Part shown: piece after piece, positions 9,722-18,823 of the stretch
How positions within the stretch are numbered: position 1 is the stretch's first letter
Layout of the letters: the number at the start of each line of letters is the position of its first letter
DNA from: Pseudomonas sp. 21
GTDB lineage: Bacteria; Pseudomonadota; Gammaproteobacteria; Pseudomonadales; Pseudomonadaceae
Reading direction: 5' to 3'
Length of the DNA: 64,000 nt
Assembly (NCBI RefSeq): GCF_000955805.1
Contig: NZ_JYOA01000007.1
Location: forward strand, 93,382-157,381
Notes under the pieces: generated by a model
Database searches by the model: none
Told to the model about the DNA's origin: nothing
Seen by the model: only the letters and a program-made list of their open reading frames with translations
Program-made: the position numbers and the translations under genes

Positions 9722-10442
9722 CGTCGCCCTCGTGGATGAACTTCAGGATGGCGCCCGCCACTTCGTCCGGCTGCTCCAGCGGCAGGCCGTGGCTGGCGCC
9801 GGGCAACAGGCTGACTTCGACATCCGGCAGCCACTCCAGCAGCGCGTCGGCGGCACTGGCCGGAACCAGCGCATCGTTGGCAGCGAACAGGTGCAGTTGC
9901 GGGCCGGGATAGCGACCGAGAGCGGCGCGAGTATCGAGCTGCCCCAGCAGTTGCAGGCCGGCGGTCAGGCCTTCGGCATTCAATTGCGGCAGCGCCACCT
10001 GCAGCTGGCGCGCGAGGGTGCGCGCGTCGCGGGCGCCCTGGCTGACCAGCAGGGTGAAGCGCTTGCGCACCAGGTGCGGCTCCAGCAGGAAGGCCTCGAA
10101 GAAGTCCTCGAAGACCTCGCCGGCCATGGCGTCCGGCCAGTCCTCGCGGCGGCGGAAGCAGAGATTGGCGGCGATAGTCACCAGCCCCCGGCAGGACTCA
10201 CCACGGCGCGCCGCCAGCTCGGCGCCAAGCATGCCGCCCAGCGACCAGCCGGCGATCCAGGCGTCGTGGGCGACGTTGTCGTCCAGTTCGTCGAGCCAGG
10301 CATTCGGATCGGCGTCCGCCGGCAGCGGCTCGATCTGCACGTTCAAATGCGGTGCCTGCTCCAGCAGTGCATCGCGCAGCGGTTCCAGCGGCGCGCTGCC
10401 CAGGCCCCAGCCTGGCAACAGGATCAGTTGGTCACGCATCAT
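9714..10442 (-). CDS. bioH: Pimeloyl-ACP methyl ester carboxylesterase BioH
   Basis: An alpha/beta hydrolase of about 242 residues that removes the methyl group from pimeloyl-ACP methyl ester, ending elongation of the biotin acyl chain. Oxyanion-hole segment [17 protein letters not shown] is at the N-terminus. The nucleophile elbow is [10 protein letters not shown] (GxSxG). FAANDALVP holds the likely acid Asp and [13 protein letters not shown] the His. Two adjacent ATGs at 10442 and 10439 follow a strong GAGGAGG Shine-Dalgarno that lies inside the last bioF codons, so bioF and bioH are coupled. A reading extended to 10457 has no such site. Confidence 0.92.
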   Translation of the reverse strand: MMRDQLILLPGWGLGSAPLEPLRDALLEQAPHLNVQIEPLPADADPNAWLDELDDNVAHDAWIAGWSLGGMLGAELAARRGESCRGLVTIAANLCFRRREDWPDAMAGEVFEDFFEAFLLEPHLVRKRFTLLVSQGARDARTLARQLQVALPQLNAEGLTAGLQLLGQLDTRAALGRYPGPQLHLFAANDALVPASAADALLEWLPDVEVSLLPGASHGLPLEQPDEVAGAILKFIHEGDDA

Positions 10443-11637
10443 CGCCCTCCTCGGCATCGATCTCTGCCAGAAGGCTAGACGACACGCGCTGCCAGCTCTC
10501 CGCCAGCGCCACGAGCAGGCGATCGACCTGCGCTTCGGTGTGCGAAGCGGACAGCGTCACGCGCAGGCGCGCGGTGCCGGCCGGCACGGTGGGCGGGCGG
10601 ATCGCGCCGACCAGAATGCCGCGCTGGCGCAGCTCGGCCGACAACGCCATGGCCTGGGCGCTGCCACCGATGAGGATCGGCTGGATCGGCGTCGGGCTGT
10701 CCATCAGCTCCAGGCCGATGGCTTCGGCACCGGAGCGGAAGCGCGCGATCAGCGCATTCAGGTGATCACGGCGCCAGCTCTCGGCGCGCAGCAGTTCCAG
10801 GCTCTTCAGCGTGGCGCATGCCACGGCGGGCGGCTGGCTGGTGGTGTAGATGTACGGGCGGGCGAACTGGATCAGCGTCTCGATCAGCTCCTCGCTGCCC
10901 GCAACGAAGGCGCCAGCGGTGCCAAAGGCCTTGCCGAGGGTGCCGACCAGTACAGGCACATCCTCCATGCTCAAGCCGAAGTGTTCGACGATACCGCCGC
11001 CGGTCGCGCCCAGCGGGCCGAAACCGTGGGCGTCATCGACCATCACCCAGGCATTTTGCTGTCGAGCCGTCGCGCAAAGGCTGGGCAGGTCAGCCAGGTC
11101 GCCGTCCATGCTGAACACGCCATCGGTGACGACCAGCGTATTGCCTTCGGCCTTCTCCAGGCGCGAGGCGAGGCTGGCGGCATCGTTGTGCAGGTAGCGC
11201 GAGAAGCGCGCCCCGGAGAGCAGGCCGGCATCCAGCAGCGAGGCGTGGTTGAGGCGGTCCTCCAGCACGCTGTCGCCCTTGCCGACGAGGGCAGTGACGG
11301 TACCGAGGTTGGCCATGTAGCCGGTGGAAAACAGCAGCGCGCGCGGGCGGCCGGTGAACTCGGCGAGCGCCAGCTCCAGCTCATGGTGCGGGCCGCAGTG
11401 GCCGTTGACCAGGTGCGAGGCGCCACCGCCGACGCCCCAGCGCTCGGCGCCGGCACGCATGGCGGCAATCACCTCGGGGTGATTGGCCAGCCCCAGGTAG
11501 TCGTTGGAACAGAAGGCCAGCATCGGCTGGCCGTCGATGACCACTTCCGGTCCCTGCGGCGATTCCAGCAGCGGACGGCGGCGGTAGAGGTCCTCCGCCT
11601 GGCGCTGGGCCAGACGGGCGGCGAGATCGAAAGGCAT
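10432..11637 (-). CDS. bioF: 8-amino-7-oxononanoate synthase BioF
   Basis: A 401-residue PLP enzyme that condenses pimeloyl-ACP with alanine to give 8-amino-7-oxononanoate (KAPA), the first ring-assembly step of biotin synthesis. MVDDAHGFG carries the Asp and His that hold the cofactor. [14 protein letters not shown] holds the Schiff-base lysine. [15 protein letters not shown] is the substrate-binding block. ATG 11637 is preferred, with AAGGGG six bases upstream; TTG two codons earlier would add two residues. It overlaps bioH by 11 nt and is preceded by a REP element that separates it from bioB. Confidence 0.96.
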   Translation of the reverse strand: MPFDLAARLAQRQAEDLYRRRPLLESPQGPEVVIDGQPMLAFCSNDYLGLANHPEVIAAMRAGAERWGVGGGASHLVNGHCGPHHELELALAEFTGRPRALLFSTGYMANLGTVTALVGKGDSVLEDRLNHASLLDAGLLSGARFSRYLHNDAASLASRLEKAEGNTLVVTDGVFSMDGDLADLPSLCATARQQNAWVMVDDAHGFGPLGATGGGIVEHFGLSMEDVPVLVGTLGKAFGTAGAFVAGSEELIETLIQFARPYIYTTSQPPAVACATLKSLELLRAESWRRDHLNALIARFRSGAEAIGLELMDSPTPIQPILIGGSAQAMALSAELRQRGILVGAIRPPTVPAGTARLRVTLSASHTEAQVDRLLVALAESWQRVSSSLLAEIDAEEGDDA

Positions 11638-11685
11638 ACGCAACCCCTTAGCTGCAATTCAGGCTTCCGGCTGAAGGCCGAGCCC

Positions 11686-11762
11686 GTAGGAGCGAGCTTG
11701 CTCGCGAACTGCCTGGCATCGGAGTGTCAGGGATGATTGTTCGCGAGCAAGCTCGCTCCTAC
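11686..11762. repeat. REP pair (GCGAGCTTGCTCGC type) between bioF and bioB
   Basis: 23-bp perfect arms at 11686-11708 and 11740-11762 (GTAGGAGCGAGCTTGCTCGC... and complement) with a 31-nt spacer. It lies in the only gap of the bioB-bioF-bioH-bioC run and could stabilise or separate transcripts. Confidence 0.88.
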
Positions 11763-11772
11763 GAAAAGCAGG

Positions 11773-12831
11773 TCAGGCCGAAGCCGCGTTATAGAACAGC
11801 TGCGAGTCGCGTTGTTCCACCAGCGCCTGCTCGATGGCGGCCTGGTGCACTTCGTCGGCGTGCTCCTCGCGCTCCTCGGGCTTGATGCCCAGGCGCGCGA
11901 ACAGTTGCATGTCCTTCTCGGCCTGCGGGTTGGTGGTGGTCAGCAGCTTCTCGCCGTAGAAGATCGAGTTGGCGCCGGCCATGAAGGCCAGGGCCTGCAT
12001 CTGCTCGTTCATCTGCTCGCGGCCGGCGGACAGGCGCACGTGGGATTTCGGCATCATGATGCGGGCGACGGCCAGGGTGCGGATGAAGTCGAACGGATCG
12101 ACGTCCTTCTCCTCGGCCAGCGGGGTGCCCTTGACCTTCACCAGCATGTTGATCGGCACCGACTCCGGGTGCTCGGGCAGGTTGGCCAGCTGGATCAGCA
12201 GGCCGGCGCGGTCGTCCACCGACTCGCCCATGCCGAGGATGCCGCCGGAGCAGATCTTCATCCCCGCCTCGCGCACGTACGCCAGGGTCTGCAGGCGCTC
12301 GCCGTAGGTGCGGGTGGTGATGATGTTGCCGTAGAACTCCGGCGAGGTATCGAGGTTGTGGTTGTAGTAGTCCAGGCCCGCTTCGGCCAGGGACTGGGTC
12401 TGCTCCTGGGTCAGCTTGCCCAGGGTCATGCAGGTTTCCAGGCCGAGCTTCTTCACGCCCTTCACCATTTCCAGCACGTAGGGCATGTCCTTGGCGGACG
12501 GGTGCTTCCAGGCGGCGCCCATGCAGAAGCGGGTCGAGCCGATGGCCTTGGCTTCGGCAGCGGCCTGCAGCACCTTCTGCACTTCCATCAGCTTTTCCTT
12601 GTCCAGGCCGGTGTTGTAGTGGCCGGACTGCGGGCAATATTTGCAGTCTTCCGGGCAGGCGCCGGTCTTGATCGACAGCAGGGTGGAAACCTGTACGCGG
12701 TTCGGGTCGAAATGTGCGCGGTGCAGGGTCTGCGCCTGGAACAGCAGGTCGTTGAAGGGCTGTTCGAACAGGGCGCGGACTTCGGCAAGGGTCCAGTCGT
12801 GGCGGGTTACTTGGGCTGCGGTGGCACTCAT
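11773..12831 (-). CDS. bioB: Biotin synthase BioB
   Basis: A 352-residue radical-SAM enzyme that inserts sulfur into dethiobiotin, the last step of biotin synthesis. The cluster-binding motif CPEDCKYC (CxxxCxxC) is at residues ~57-64, followed by [22 protein letters not shown] and GGILGMGES are conserved BioB blocks, and CMGAAWK supports the family. ATG 12831 ([13 protein letters not shown]) matches the usual length; TTG 12837 would add two residues. First gene of the minus-strand bio series. It diverges from the gene at 13074 with a 242-nt gap. Confidence 0.97.
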   Translation of the reverse strand: MSATAAQVTRHDWTLAEVRALFEQPFNDLLFQAQTLHRAHFDPNRVQVSTLLSIKTGACPEDCKYCPQSGHYNTGLDKEKLMEVQKVLQAAAEAKAIGSTRFCMGAAWKHPSAKDMPYVLEMVKGVKKLGLETCMTLGKLTQEQTQSLAEAGLDYYNHNLDTSPEFYGNIITTRTYGERLQTLAYVREAGMKICSGGILGMGESVDDRAGLLIQLANLPEHPESVPINMLVKVKGTPLAEEKDVDPFDFIRTLAVARIMMPKSHVRLSAGREQMNEQMQALAFMAGANSIFYGEKLLTTTNPQAEKDMQLFARLGIKPEEREEHADEVHQAAIEQALVEQRDSQLFYNAASA

Positions 12832-13073
12832 CGGCAAAGTCCTTCGACGCTTTGGGGGCGCCTCTTGTCTAAGGTGCCCCGGCGGCGCGCCACCGGGGAA
12901 ATCAGGCTCAAGGCATCATATGTGGAGCTGTGACGCTGTCAACCATTCCCGCGACACAGGTCGACAAGTGCCCATTTATTGATCAATTACAACGATCTCG
13001 TAGCGGCTGAGGCTGAACCGATCCGCCCCATTGCCGCTCCAATCAGGCAGAACACTCAGGAGTCATACCCCAG

Positions 13074-13367
13074 ATGGGAACAGAAGGATTCTTCGACGGC
13101 CTTGGCCAGATGGTCGGCAAGGCCATCCGCTTCATCGTCGATCTGCTGTCGGGCGTGCTCGGCGGCCTGTGGCGCGCCATGGACGACTTCTTCCACGGCC
13201 TGGCGCGGGCTGTGGGAATCGACGTCTCGATCTTCAGCTTCGTCCTGCTCTTCATTGGCCTGCTGTTTCTCTACAGTGGCATTCGCGCCTTCCTGCGGCG
13301 CTCGATCTTCGGCGGGCTGATCTGGACGGTGCTGGGCCTGGTGGTCCTGAGCTGGCTGATCCACTGA
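13074..13367 (+). CDS. Small inner-membrane protein, unknown function
   Basis: A 97-residue protein. Residues ~4-45 hold amphipathic or hydrophobic helices (MVGKAIRFIVDLLSGVLGGLW and a following FFHGL segment). Residues ~52-70 (IFSFVLLFIGLLFLYSGIRAF) and ~77-96 (IFGGLIWTVLGLVVLSWLIH) are clear membrane segments. CAGGAG lies 12 nt before the ATG. It is 24 bp before the ComF-type gene and probably co-transcribed. Similar small proteins occur next to bioB/comF in pseudomonads, but no function is known to me. Confidence 0.75.
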   Translation: MGTEGFFDGLGQMVGKAIRFIVDLLSGVLGGLWRAMDDFFHGLARAVGIDVSIFSFVLLFIGLLFLYSGIRAFLRRSIFGGLIWTVLGLVVLSWLIH

Positions 13368-13391
13368 CGGCGCCGCCCTGCGGAGGGCGGA

Positions 13392-14114
13392 ATGCGATTA
13401 CTTCCCTGGCGCCCCACCTGGTGGCGCCCACGCGTGCAATGCCTGCTTTGCGGTGGAACGGCGGAACCTGCCGCCCTGCCGCTGTGCGCCGGTTGTGACG
13501 ACGACCTGCCCTGGCTCACCGGCCACTGCGTGATCTGCGCCCTGCCCCTGCCCACCACCGATCTCGCCTGCGGCCAATGCCTGCGCCGAGCGCCAGCTTT
13601 CCAGAAAGTGGAAACGCCGTTGCGCTACGGCTTCCCCGTCGATGCGCTGATCACCCGCTTCAAGCATCAGGCCAACGCGCCGCTGGGCCGCTTGCTCGGC
13701 CAGTTACTGGCGCGCCATCTGCGGCACGCCTTCGACGAGGGCCTGGCTCGACCGGAGCGGCTGATCCCCGTTCCCCTGTCACGCCGGCGTGAGCGCCAGC
13801 GCGGCTTCAACCAGGCCGCCCTGCTGGCCGACTGGATCGCCGAGCCTCTTGGCGTGCCTGTGGATAAGCGCCTGGTGCTGCGCACGCAGGACACCCCGGC
13901 CCAGCAAGGCCTCGATGCCGCCACCCGCAAGCGCAATCTGCGCAACGCCTTCGTCCTGGCCGACGGAGCCATGGTCGATGGCCTGCACCTGGCGCTGGTG
14001 GACGACGTGCTGACCACCGGCGCCACCGCCGAACGCATCGCCCGCCTGCTGCGTCGCGCAGGAGCCAGGCGGGTGGACGTCTACTGCCTTGCCCGCACGC
14101 CGGCCCCGGAATAG
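13392..14114 (+). CDS. ComF-family amidophosphoribosyltransferase-like protein
   Basis: A 240-residue ComF-type protein. The N-terminus has four zinc-finger-like cysteine pairs (CLLCGG, CAGCD, CVICA, CGQC), an expected feature of the double zinc ribbon of ComF. A PRTase domain follows with VPLSRRRERQRGFNQAALLA and the PRPP-binding loop LALVDDVLTTGATAERIA (residues ~199-216). ComF proteins assist DNA uptake in competent bacteria; in Pseudomonas the substrate is not established. GGAGGG precedes the ATG. Likely in an operon with the small membrane protein at 13074. Position matches PAO1 PA0489. Confidence 0.9.
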   Translation: MRLLPWRPTWWRPRVQCLLCGGTAEPAALPLCAGCDDDLPWLTGHCVICALPLPTTDLACGQCLRRAPAFQKVETPLRYGFPVDALITRFKHQANAPLGRLLGQLLARHLRHAFDEGLARPERLIPVPLSRRRERQRGFNQAALLADWIAEPLGVPVDKRLVLRTQDTPAQQGLDAATRKRNLRNAFVLADGAMVDGLHLALVDDVLTTGATAERIARLLRRAGARRVDVYCLARTPAPE

Positions 14115-14207
14115 ACGACCGTTCGGCCACATTCCCGACATTTGCCCCTTGCGTTTTGCACGCCAGCAACGGAGCCTCGTCGCATACCAATAAGTACCCG
14201 CGAAACC

Positions 14208-14972
14208 ATGACCACCCTCAGCCTGTTGACCCAACACGTTACCCGCCGCCCGCAGCGCATCGCCCTGCTGGCGCAGATCGCCCAGCTCGGCTCGATCACC
14301 CACGCCGCCAAGGCTGCCGGGATGAGCTACAAGACCGCCTGGGACGCCATCGACGAACTGAACAATCTCTCCGACCGGCCGCTGGTGGAACGCAGCGTCG
14401 GCGGCAAGGGCGGCGGCGGCGCACGCCTGACGGTCGAGGGCGAACGCCTGCTGGCGCTGTACCAGCGCCTGGAAGCCCTGCGCGAACACATAGTCGAGCA
14501 CGTCGAGCACCAGGCCGACCTGGAGCTGATCGGCCGCCTGATGATGCGCACCAGCGCACGCAACCAGTTGCACGGGCGCGTCTGCGCGGTGGAGCCGTCC
14601 GGTCTCAACGACCTGGTGTGCATCGAGCTGCCCGGCGGCTCGCGCATCCAGGCGCGGGTGACCCGCGAGAGCACCGAGAAGCTGGAACTGGCCAACGGCG
14701 TGCCGGTGGTGGCGCTGATGAAAGCCGGCTGGCTCTACGTCGACCTGCCGCACATCCCCTGCCCGGAAGGCCTGAACGCGCTGGAAGGCCATGTCGATGA
14801 CATCCGCGAAGCCGAAGACGGCCCCAGCGAAGTGCGCATCCAGTTGCCCAGCGGCCAGATGCTCTGCGCCCTGACCGACCCGGAGCGCATCGAGATCCTC
14901 GGCCTGAAAGCCGGCTCGCCGGTGCGCGCGCAGTTCTCCCCGGCGCAGGTGATCCTCGGCACGCCGCTGTAG
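14208..14972 (+). CDS. modE: ModE-family molybdate-responsive regulator
   Basis: A 254-residue transcription factor. The N-terminal winged helix (residues ~10-110) reads IALLAQIAQLGSITHAAKAAGMSYKTAWDAIDELNN, typical of ModE/LysR-like DNA binding, followed by RSVGGKGGGGARLT. Two molybdate-binding TOBE/Mop repeats occupy the C-terminal half (ARNQLHGRVCAVEPSGLNDLVCIEL and the VDDIREAEDGPSEVRIQLPSGQ region). ModE represses molybdate uptake genes when molybdate is bound. The start at 14208 (MTTLSLLTQ) is chosen because the 22 residues upstream match nothing. No modABC follows, only the short ModA-like protein at 15091. Confidence 0.92.
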   Translation: MTTLSLLTQHVTRRPQRIALLAQIAQLGSITHAAKAAGMSYKTAWDAIDELNNLSDRPLVERSVGGKGGGGARLTVEGERLLALYQRLEALREHIVEHVEHQADLELIGRLMMRTSARNQLHGRVCAVEPSGLNDLVCIELPGGSRIQARVTRESTEKLELANGVPVVALMKAGWLYVDLPHIPCPEGLNALEGHVDDIREAEDGPSEVRIQLPSGQMLCALTDPERIEILGLKAGSPVRAQFSPAQVILGTPL

Positions 14973-15090
14973 TCCCCGTTACACGGGTTTCCCTGCCTCA
15001 TATCAAGCCCAGCGGCGCCGCGCCGCGCTCCAATAGCCGATAGAGTTCCGCCCCGGCCGGGCGGAATCTTGGCCTACCGGAGCTCCCACC

Positions 15091-15462
15091 ATGCGCCGCC
15101 CACTGCTGCTGATCACCCTGCTGTTCCTGCCCTTCGCCAGCCACGCCGGCCCCGACGTGCTGCGCGTCGGCGCCAGCGACGAACTGATGCCGATACTCGA
15201 ACCCGTGGTCGACCAGTACCAGCTCGACACCCACAACAAGGTCCTGCTGATCGGCGGCGGCGAAAGCGAACTCACCGAGCAGGTGCGCCAGGGCACGCCC
15301 TACGACCTGCTGCTGACACCGCTGCACAACACGGCCAAGCCATCCCAGGCGGTCCAGTGCAAGGCCCGTTCGATGCAGAAACTGACCCTGGTGAAGGGTG
15401 AGCGCCGGGCGCTGGCCACGGACTTCGTCGACTACCTGCGCAAGCACTGCCCCGACCACTGA
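15091..15462 (+). CDS. Miniature ModA-like exported protein
   Basis: A 123-residue protein with a signal peptide (MRRPLLLITLLFLPFASHAG, cleavage near residue 19). The mature part begins LRVGASDELMPILEPVVDQY and continues IGGGESELTEQVRQGTPYDLLLTPL. This is the N-terminal lobe of molybdate-binding ModA-type proteins (AASL..., GGSG..L..QI..GAP.D.). It then jumps to a short C-terminal piece (MQKLTLVKGERRALATDFVDYLRKHC) like the end of ModA. The middle ~100-130 residues of a normal ModA (~230-250 aa) are missing. The conserved ligand-loop serines are partly replaced (GASDE, GGGES). It is 118 bp downstream of modE on the same strand, suggesting molybdate sensing or a degenerate relic. No frameshift is evident. 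Confidence 0.7.
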   Translation: MRRPLLLITLLFLPFASHAGPDVLRVGASDELMPILEPVVDQYQLDTHNKVLLIGGGESELTEQVRQGTPYDLLLTPLHNTAKPSQAVQCKARSMQKLTLVKGERRALATDFVDYLRKHCPDH

Positions 15463-15530
15463 GGCGACTTCCCACCCATTGACGGTGGACTGGGTACACT
15501 AGGCAGCTTTACCACTGCCGGATCGTCGCC

Positions 15531-16505
15531 ATGTCTCATCCTTTTTCCGACCTCACGCCCGATCTGGTACTGGATGCAGTGGAAAGCATCGGTTTTCTCA
15601 GCGATGCCCGCGTTCTTGCGCTCAACAGCTACGAGAACCGCGTCTACCAGGTGGGCATCGAGGACAGCGAGCCGCTGATCGCCAAGTTCTACCGCCCCGG
15701 GCGCTGGACCAGCGAGGCGATCCTCGAGGAACACACCTTCTCCGCCGAACTGGCCGAGTGCGAAGTCCCGGTAGTGGCGCCGCTGGTGCACGAGGGACAG
15801 ACCCTTTTCGAGCACGCCGGCTTCCGCTTCACCCTGTTCCCCCGCCGTGGCGGCCGCGCGCCGGAGCCGGGCAACCTCGATCAGCTCTATCGCCTCGGCC
15901 AGTTGCTCGGTCGCCTGCACGCCGTGGGCGCCAATCGCCCCTTCGAGCACCGCGAGGCACTGACGCCGCGAAACTTCGGGCACGAGTCCCTGGCCACCCT
16001 GCTGGAAGGCAACTTCATCCCGAAAAGCCTGCTGCCGGCCTATGAATCCGTGGCCCGCGACCTGCTGAAAAAGGTCGATGACTTGTACGCCCGCGTGAAG
16101 TACACGCCCATCCGCATGCACGGCGATTGCCACCCCGGCAACCTGCTGTGCCGCGACGACACCTTCCATGTCGTCGACCTGGACGACTGCCGCATGGGCC
16201 CGGCCGTGCAGGACCTGTGGATGATGCTCGCCGGTGAACGGCACGAACGCCTGGGCCAGCTTTCCGAGCTGGTGGACGGCTACCAGGAATTCCACGATTT
16301 CGACCCGCGCGAACTGCCGCTGATCGAAGGCCTGCGCTCCCTGCGCCTGATGCACTACAGCGCCTGGCTGGCGCGCCGCTGGGACGACCCGGCGTTCCCG
16401 CCGAGCTTCCCCTGGTTCGGCAGCGAGCGTTACTGGGGCGAACAGGTGCTGGTGCTGCGCGAGCAACTGGCGGCGCTGGATGAGGAGCCGTTGCGACTGT
16501 TCTGA
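15531..16505 (+). CDS. srkA: Stress-response serine/threonine kinase SrkA (YihE)
   Basis: A 324-residue protein kinase of the aminoglycoside-phosphotransferase-like fold. It phosphorylates Ser/Thr in proteins and protects E. coli from stress-induced death. MSHPFSDLTPDLVLDAVESIGF, YRPGRW and SYENRVYQVGIED match the N-lobe. The catalytic loop is RMHGDCHPGNLLC (residues ~198-210), followed by VVDLDDCRMGPAVQDLWMML with the metal-binding Asp. Length fits E. coli YihE (328 aa). It stands alone between the ModA-like gene and a REP element. Confidence 0.93.
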   Translation: MSHPFSDLTPDLVLDAVESIGFLSDARVLALNSYENRVYQVGIEDSEPLIAKFYRPGRWTSEAILEEHTFSAELAECEVPVVAPLVHEGQTLFEHAGFRFTLFPRRGGRAPEPGNLDQLYRLGQLLGRLHAVGANRPFEHREALTPRNFGHESLATLLEGNFIPKSLLPAYESVARDLLKKVDDLYARVKYTPIRMHGDCHPGNLLCRDDTFHVVDLDDCRMGPAVQDLWMMLAGERHERLGQLSELVDGYQEFHDFDPRELPLIEGLRSLRLMHYSAWLARRWDDPAFPPSFPWFGSERYWGEQVLVLREQLAALDEEPLRLF

Positions 16506-16538
16506 GTGCTGACCGCGCTCGCGACCGCATTGGCTCTT

Positions 16539-16608
16539 TGTAGGGGCGAGCGAACCGCCCGACATCGAGTTCGTGGGCAAACGGGTTCGCGAGCAAGCTC
16601 GCTCCTAC
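16539..16608. repeat. Degenerate REP element upstream of rarD
   Basis: The right arm (GGTTCGCGAGCAAGCTCGCT..., 16584-16608) is intact. The left arm (16539-16556, GTAGGGGCGAGCGAACC) has lost internal bases. Confidence 0.75.
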
Positions 16609-16750
16609 AGGCAATGCCCTTCTGCGTAACGGCAACGTTACGCACATTCTTTCAGACCCTACCGTCATCACCCGCGGCGGCACAGACAAGCCTTCGCGAG
16701 CGCCCTAGAATTGTGCGGCCACTCATTAGCTGCCTAACCAAGGATGTTCC

Positions 16751-17638
16751 ATGGCCACCGCCAATCCCCGCCGGGGCTACGCCCTGGGCTTGACTGCCTA
16801 CGTCATCTGGGGGCTCTTCCCGATCTACTTCAAGCTGCTCGAACGCATTCCCGCCCTGGAAATCATCACCCATCGCGCCATCTGGTCGGCGGTGTTCGGC
16901 GCCCTGCTCCTGCTGGTGTGGAAGCATCCCGGCTGGTGGCGCGAGCTGCGCGAGAACCCCAAGCGCATCGCCGTACTCACCACCAGCGGCCTGCTGATCG
17001 CCAGCAACTGGCTGGTCTACGTCTGGGCGGTGAACAACGGCCACATGATCGAGGCCAGTCTGGGCTACTACATCAACCCGCTGATCAACGTATTGCTGGG
17101 CCTGGTGATCCTGCGCGAACGCCTGCGTCCGCTGCAGTGGGTGGCGGTCGGCCTCGCCGCGCTGGGCGTGGCGCAGCAACTGTGGCAACTGGGCAGCCTG
17201 CCCTGGGTATCGCTGGCGCTGGCGCTGACCTTCGGCTTCTACGGGCTGATCCGCAAGCAGGCGCCGGTGGCGGCGTTACCGGGGCTGGTCGTCGAAACCT
17301 GGATCCTGCTGCCACTGGCGATCGGCTACCTCGTGCTGTTCGCCGACGGCCCGAGCGTGCATGCGGACTTCTGGACCACCAAGGACGCCATCTGGCTCGC
17401 CGCCGCCGGCCCGATCACCCTGGTGCCACTGGTGTGCTTCAACGCGGCCGCGCGCCACCTGCCCTACGCGACCCTGGGCTTCCTGCAATACCTGGCGCCG
17501 ACCCTGGTGCTCTTGCAGGCAATCCTGCTGTTCGGCGAGCACCTGGACACCACGCGCCTGATCTCACTCTGCTGCATCTGGGCGGGCCTGGTCGTCTACA
17601 GCCTGGACATCTGGTATCGCCTCTCCCGCGGTGACTGA
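16751..17638 (+). CDS. rarD: RarD-type EamA/DMT transporter
   Basis: A 295-residue inner-membrane protein of the drug/metabolite transporter superfamily, with two EamA domains and ten predicted membrane segments. The N-terminus RRGYALGLTAYVIWGLFPIYFKLL and the block LEIITHRAIWSAVFGALLL are RarD signatures. VWAVNNGHMIEASLGYYINPLINVLLG is also typical. The transported substrate of RarD is unknown; the name comes from a chloramphenicol-sensitivity phenotype. ATG 16751 lies ten bases after an AAGGA site. Followed by a stem-loop at 17657-17687. Confidence 0.92.
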   Translation: MATANPRRGYALGLTAYVIWGLFPIYFKLLERIPALEIITHRAIWSAVFGALLLLVWKHPGWWRELRENPKRIAVLTTSGLLIASNWLVYVWAVNNGHMIEASLGYYINPLINVLLGLVILRERLRPLQWVAVGLAALGVAQQLWQLGSLPWVSLALALTFGFYGLIRKQAPVAALPGLVVETWILLPLAIGYLVLFADGPSVHADFWTTKDAIWLAAAGPITLVPLVCFNAAARHLPYATLGFLQYLAPTLVLLQAILLFGEHLDTTRLISLCCIWAGLVVYSLDIWYRLSRGD

Positions 17639-18285
17639 TCATTAATTGATCCACCGCCTGCAAGCCACACCAGCTGTGGCTTGCAGGCAGTCACCCGCAG
17701 ATTGTCCACAGCTCTATCCCGCGATTGCGGGGATAACGGCTGTTTTTTCCACAAGCCACTCCGCCACGTTCTTCTCGGTGCTGCCCTGGCTGTCACCACG
17801 CGATGACATGATCAATATTTGACCAAACCTGCGTAAGCCCCGTGAAATCTAGCGTGCAGAGAGATTCCCCCGGCTTTTCCACAGGCTGATCCCCGCTTCG
17901 TGTGGACGGATGGGCGCCGCCCGCTCAGAAACTGGACAACTCCGTGAAGCCCAGAAGCGGCGTGGCCTGCAGCGTTCCATGAACGGCTTCTCCACAGACT
18001 CTTCCAGTGGATTTGTGCACAGCGCCTGGAAGGTTCGGAGCTCCGTTTTCTCTGAGCCTCTGCTGTACAAAAAACAAGCAGCAGCATCAAACACCCGGAA
18101 ACAGGGCATCACAGACACTTATCAACAGAATGCCCACGGCGCGATCCCCGCGATCTGTGCACAGTTCCAAAGTTCGACGTGGATAAGAAGATTGGCGCCA
18201 AGCCCAAATGAAATGGGCCCCCTGTCAATTCATCAACAGAGAACCCACAGGTTTTTCCACAAGACGGGTGGTCAGAGCAGCGTAG
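17639..18285. other. Non-coding region with a cluster of DnaA-box-like 9-mers
   Basis: A 647-nt gap between convergent rarD and the GcvR-like gene. No gene is convincing here. It holds at least eight 9-mers within one mismatch of TTATCCACA or TTATNCACA: TTTTCCACA at 17745, 17875 and 18253; TTGTCCACA 17702; TTCTCCACA 17988; TTGTGCACA 18013; TTATCAACA 18119; and TTATCCACG on the minus strand at 18178-18186. None is a perfect TTATCCACA. An AT-rich patch (ATGATCAATATTTGA) lies at 17808-17822. This is far denser than chance; a DnaA-binding site or origin-like element is the natural inference. Confidence 0.65.
17657..17687 (+). terminator. Stem-loop behind rarD
   Basis: A perfect 13-bp inverted repeat (CCTGCAAGCCACA at 17657-17669, complement at 17675-17687) with a 5-nt loop. 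No T-run follows, so it may be a weak terminator or transcript-end protector. Confidence 0.55.
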
Positions 18286-18804
18286 CTATTCCCCGCTGTG
18301 GAAATTCAGTTCCACCATCAGGTCATCGGCCAGCTCTTCCAGCTTCTGCTGCAGGGTTTCCAGTGGCAGGGTCAACGGCACGGCCAGCAGCGCCTCGGCG
18401 TGGAACAGCGGCTCGCTGCTCATCGGCGCGGGGAGCACCTCGGTGGTCAGGCTCTCCAGGTTCACGCCGTGTTCGGCCAGCAACTGGGTGATGTCGCGGA
18501 CGATGCCGGGGCGGTCGTTGCCCACCAGGTCGAGATGGATCGGCTTCCAGTTGCAGGCCGGCTCGATGCCGCTTTCCGCCAGCAGCACGCGGATGCCGTG
18601 CTCGCTCAACTCCTGCAGGCCTTCCACCAGTTCGTCATAGCCCTCGGCGGGCACGGCCACGCGAAGGATCCCGGCGAACTGCCCGGCCATGCGCGACATG
18701 CGGCTTTCCAGCCAGTTGCCGCCGTGGGCGGCGATGCATTTGGCCACGCGCTCCACCAGACCGGGCTGGTCCTGGGCGATGACGGTCAGTACGAGGTGGT
18801 CCAT
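18286..18804 (-). CDS. GcvR-like double ACT-domain protein
   Basis: A 172-residue protein with two ACT domains. The first (residues ~4-75) begins HLVLTVIAQDQPGLVERVAKCIAAHGGNWLESRMSRMAGQFAGI. The second (~90-165) begins IHLDLVGNDRPGIVRDITQLLAEHGVNLESL. In E. coli GcvR, this architecture binds glycine and restrains GcvA, the activator of the glycine cleavage operon. No gcvA or gcv genes are in view, so the partner here is unknown. It starts 20 bp after the end of the acetyltransferase gene on the same strand and may be co-transcribed with it. Confidence 0.85.
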   Translation of the reverse strand: MDHLVLTVIAQDQPGLVERVAKCIAAHGGNWLESRMSRMAGQFAGILRVAVPAEGYDELVEGLQELSEHGIRVLLAESGIEPACNWKPIHLDLVGNDRPGIVRDITQLLAEHGVNLESLTTEVLPAPMSSEPLFHAEALLAVPLTLPLETLQQKLEELADDLMVELNFHSGE

Positions 18805-18823
18805 GAGCAGTCTCCGCGAAGGG

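Noticed and set aside
17910-18491. 193-codon frame across the DnaA-box gap and gcvR-like gene
   Set aside because: Composition is random-like, it overlaps the GcvR-like gene on the other strand, and no motif is seen.
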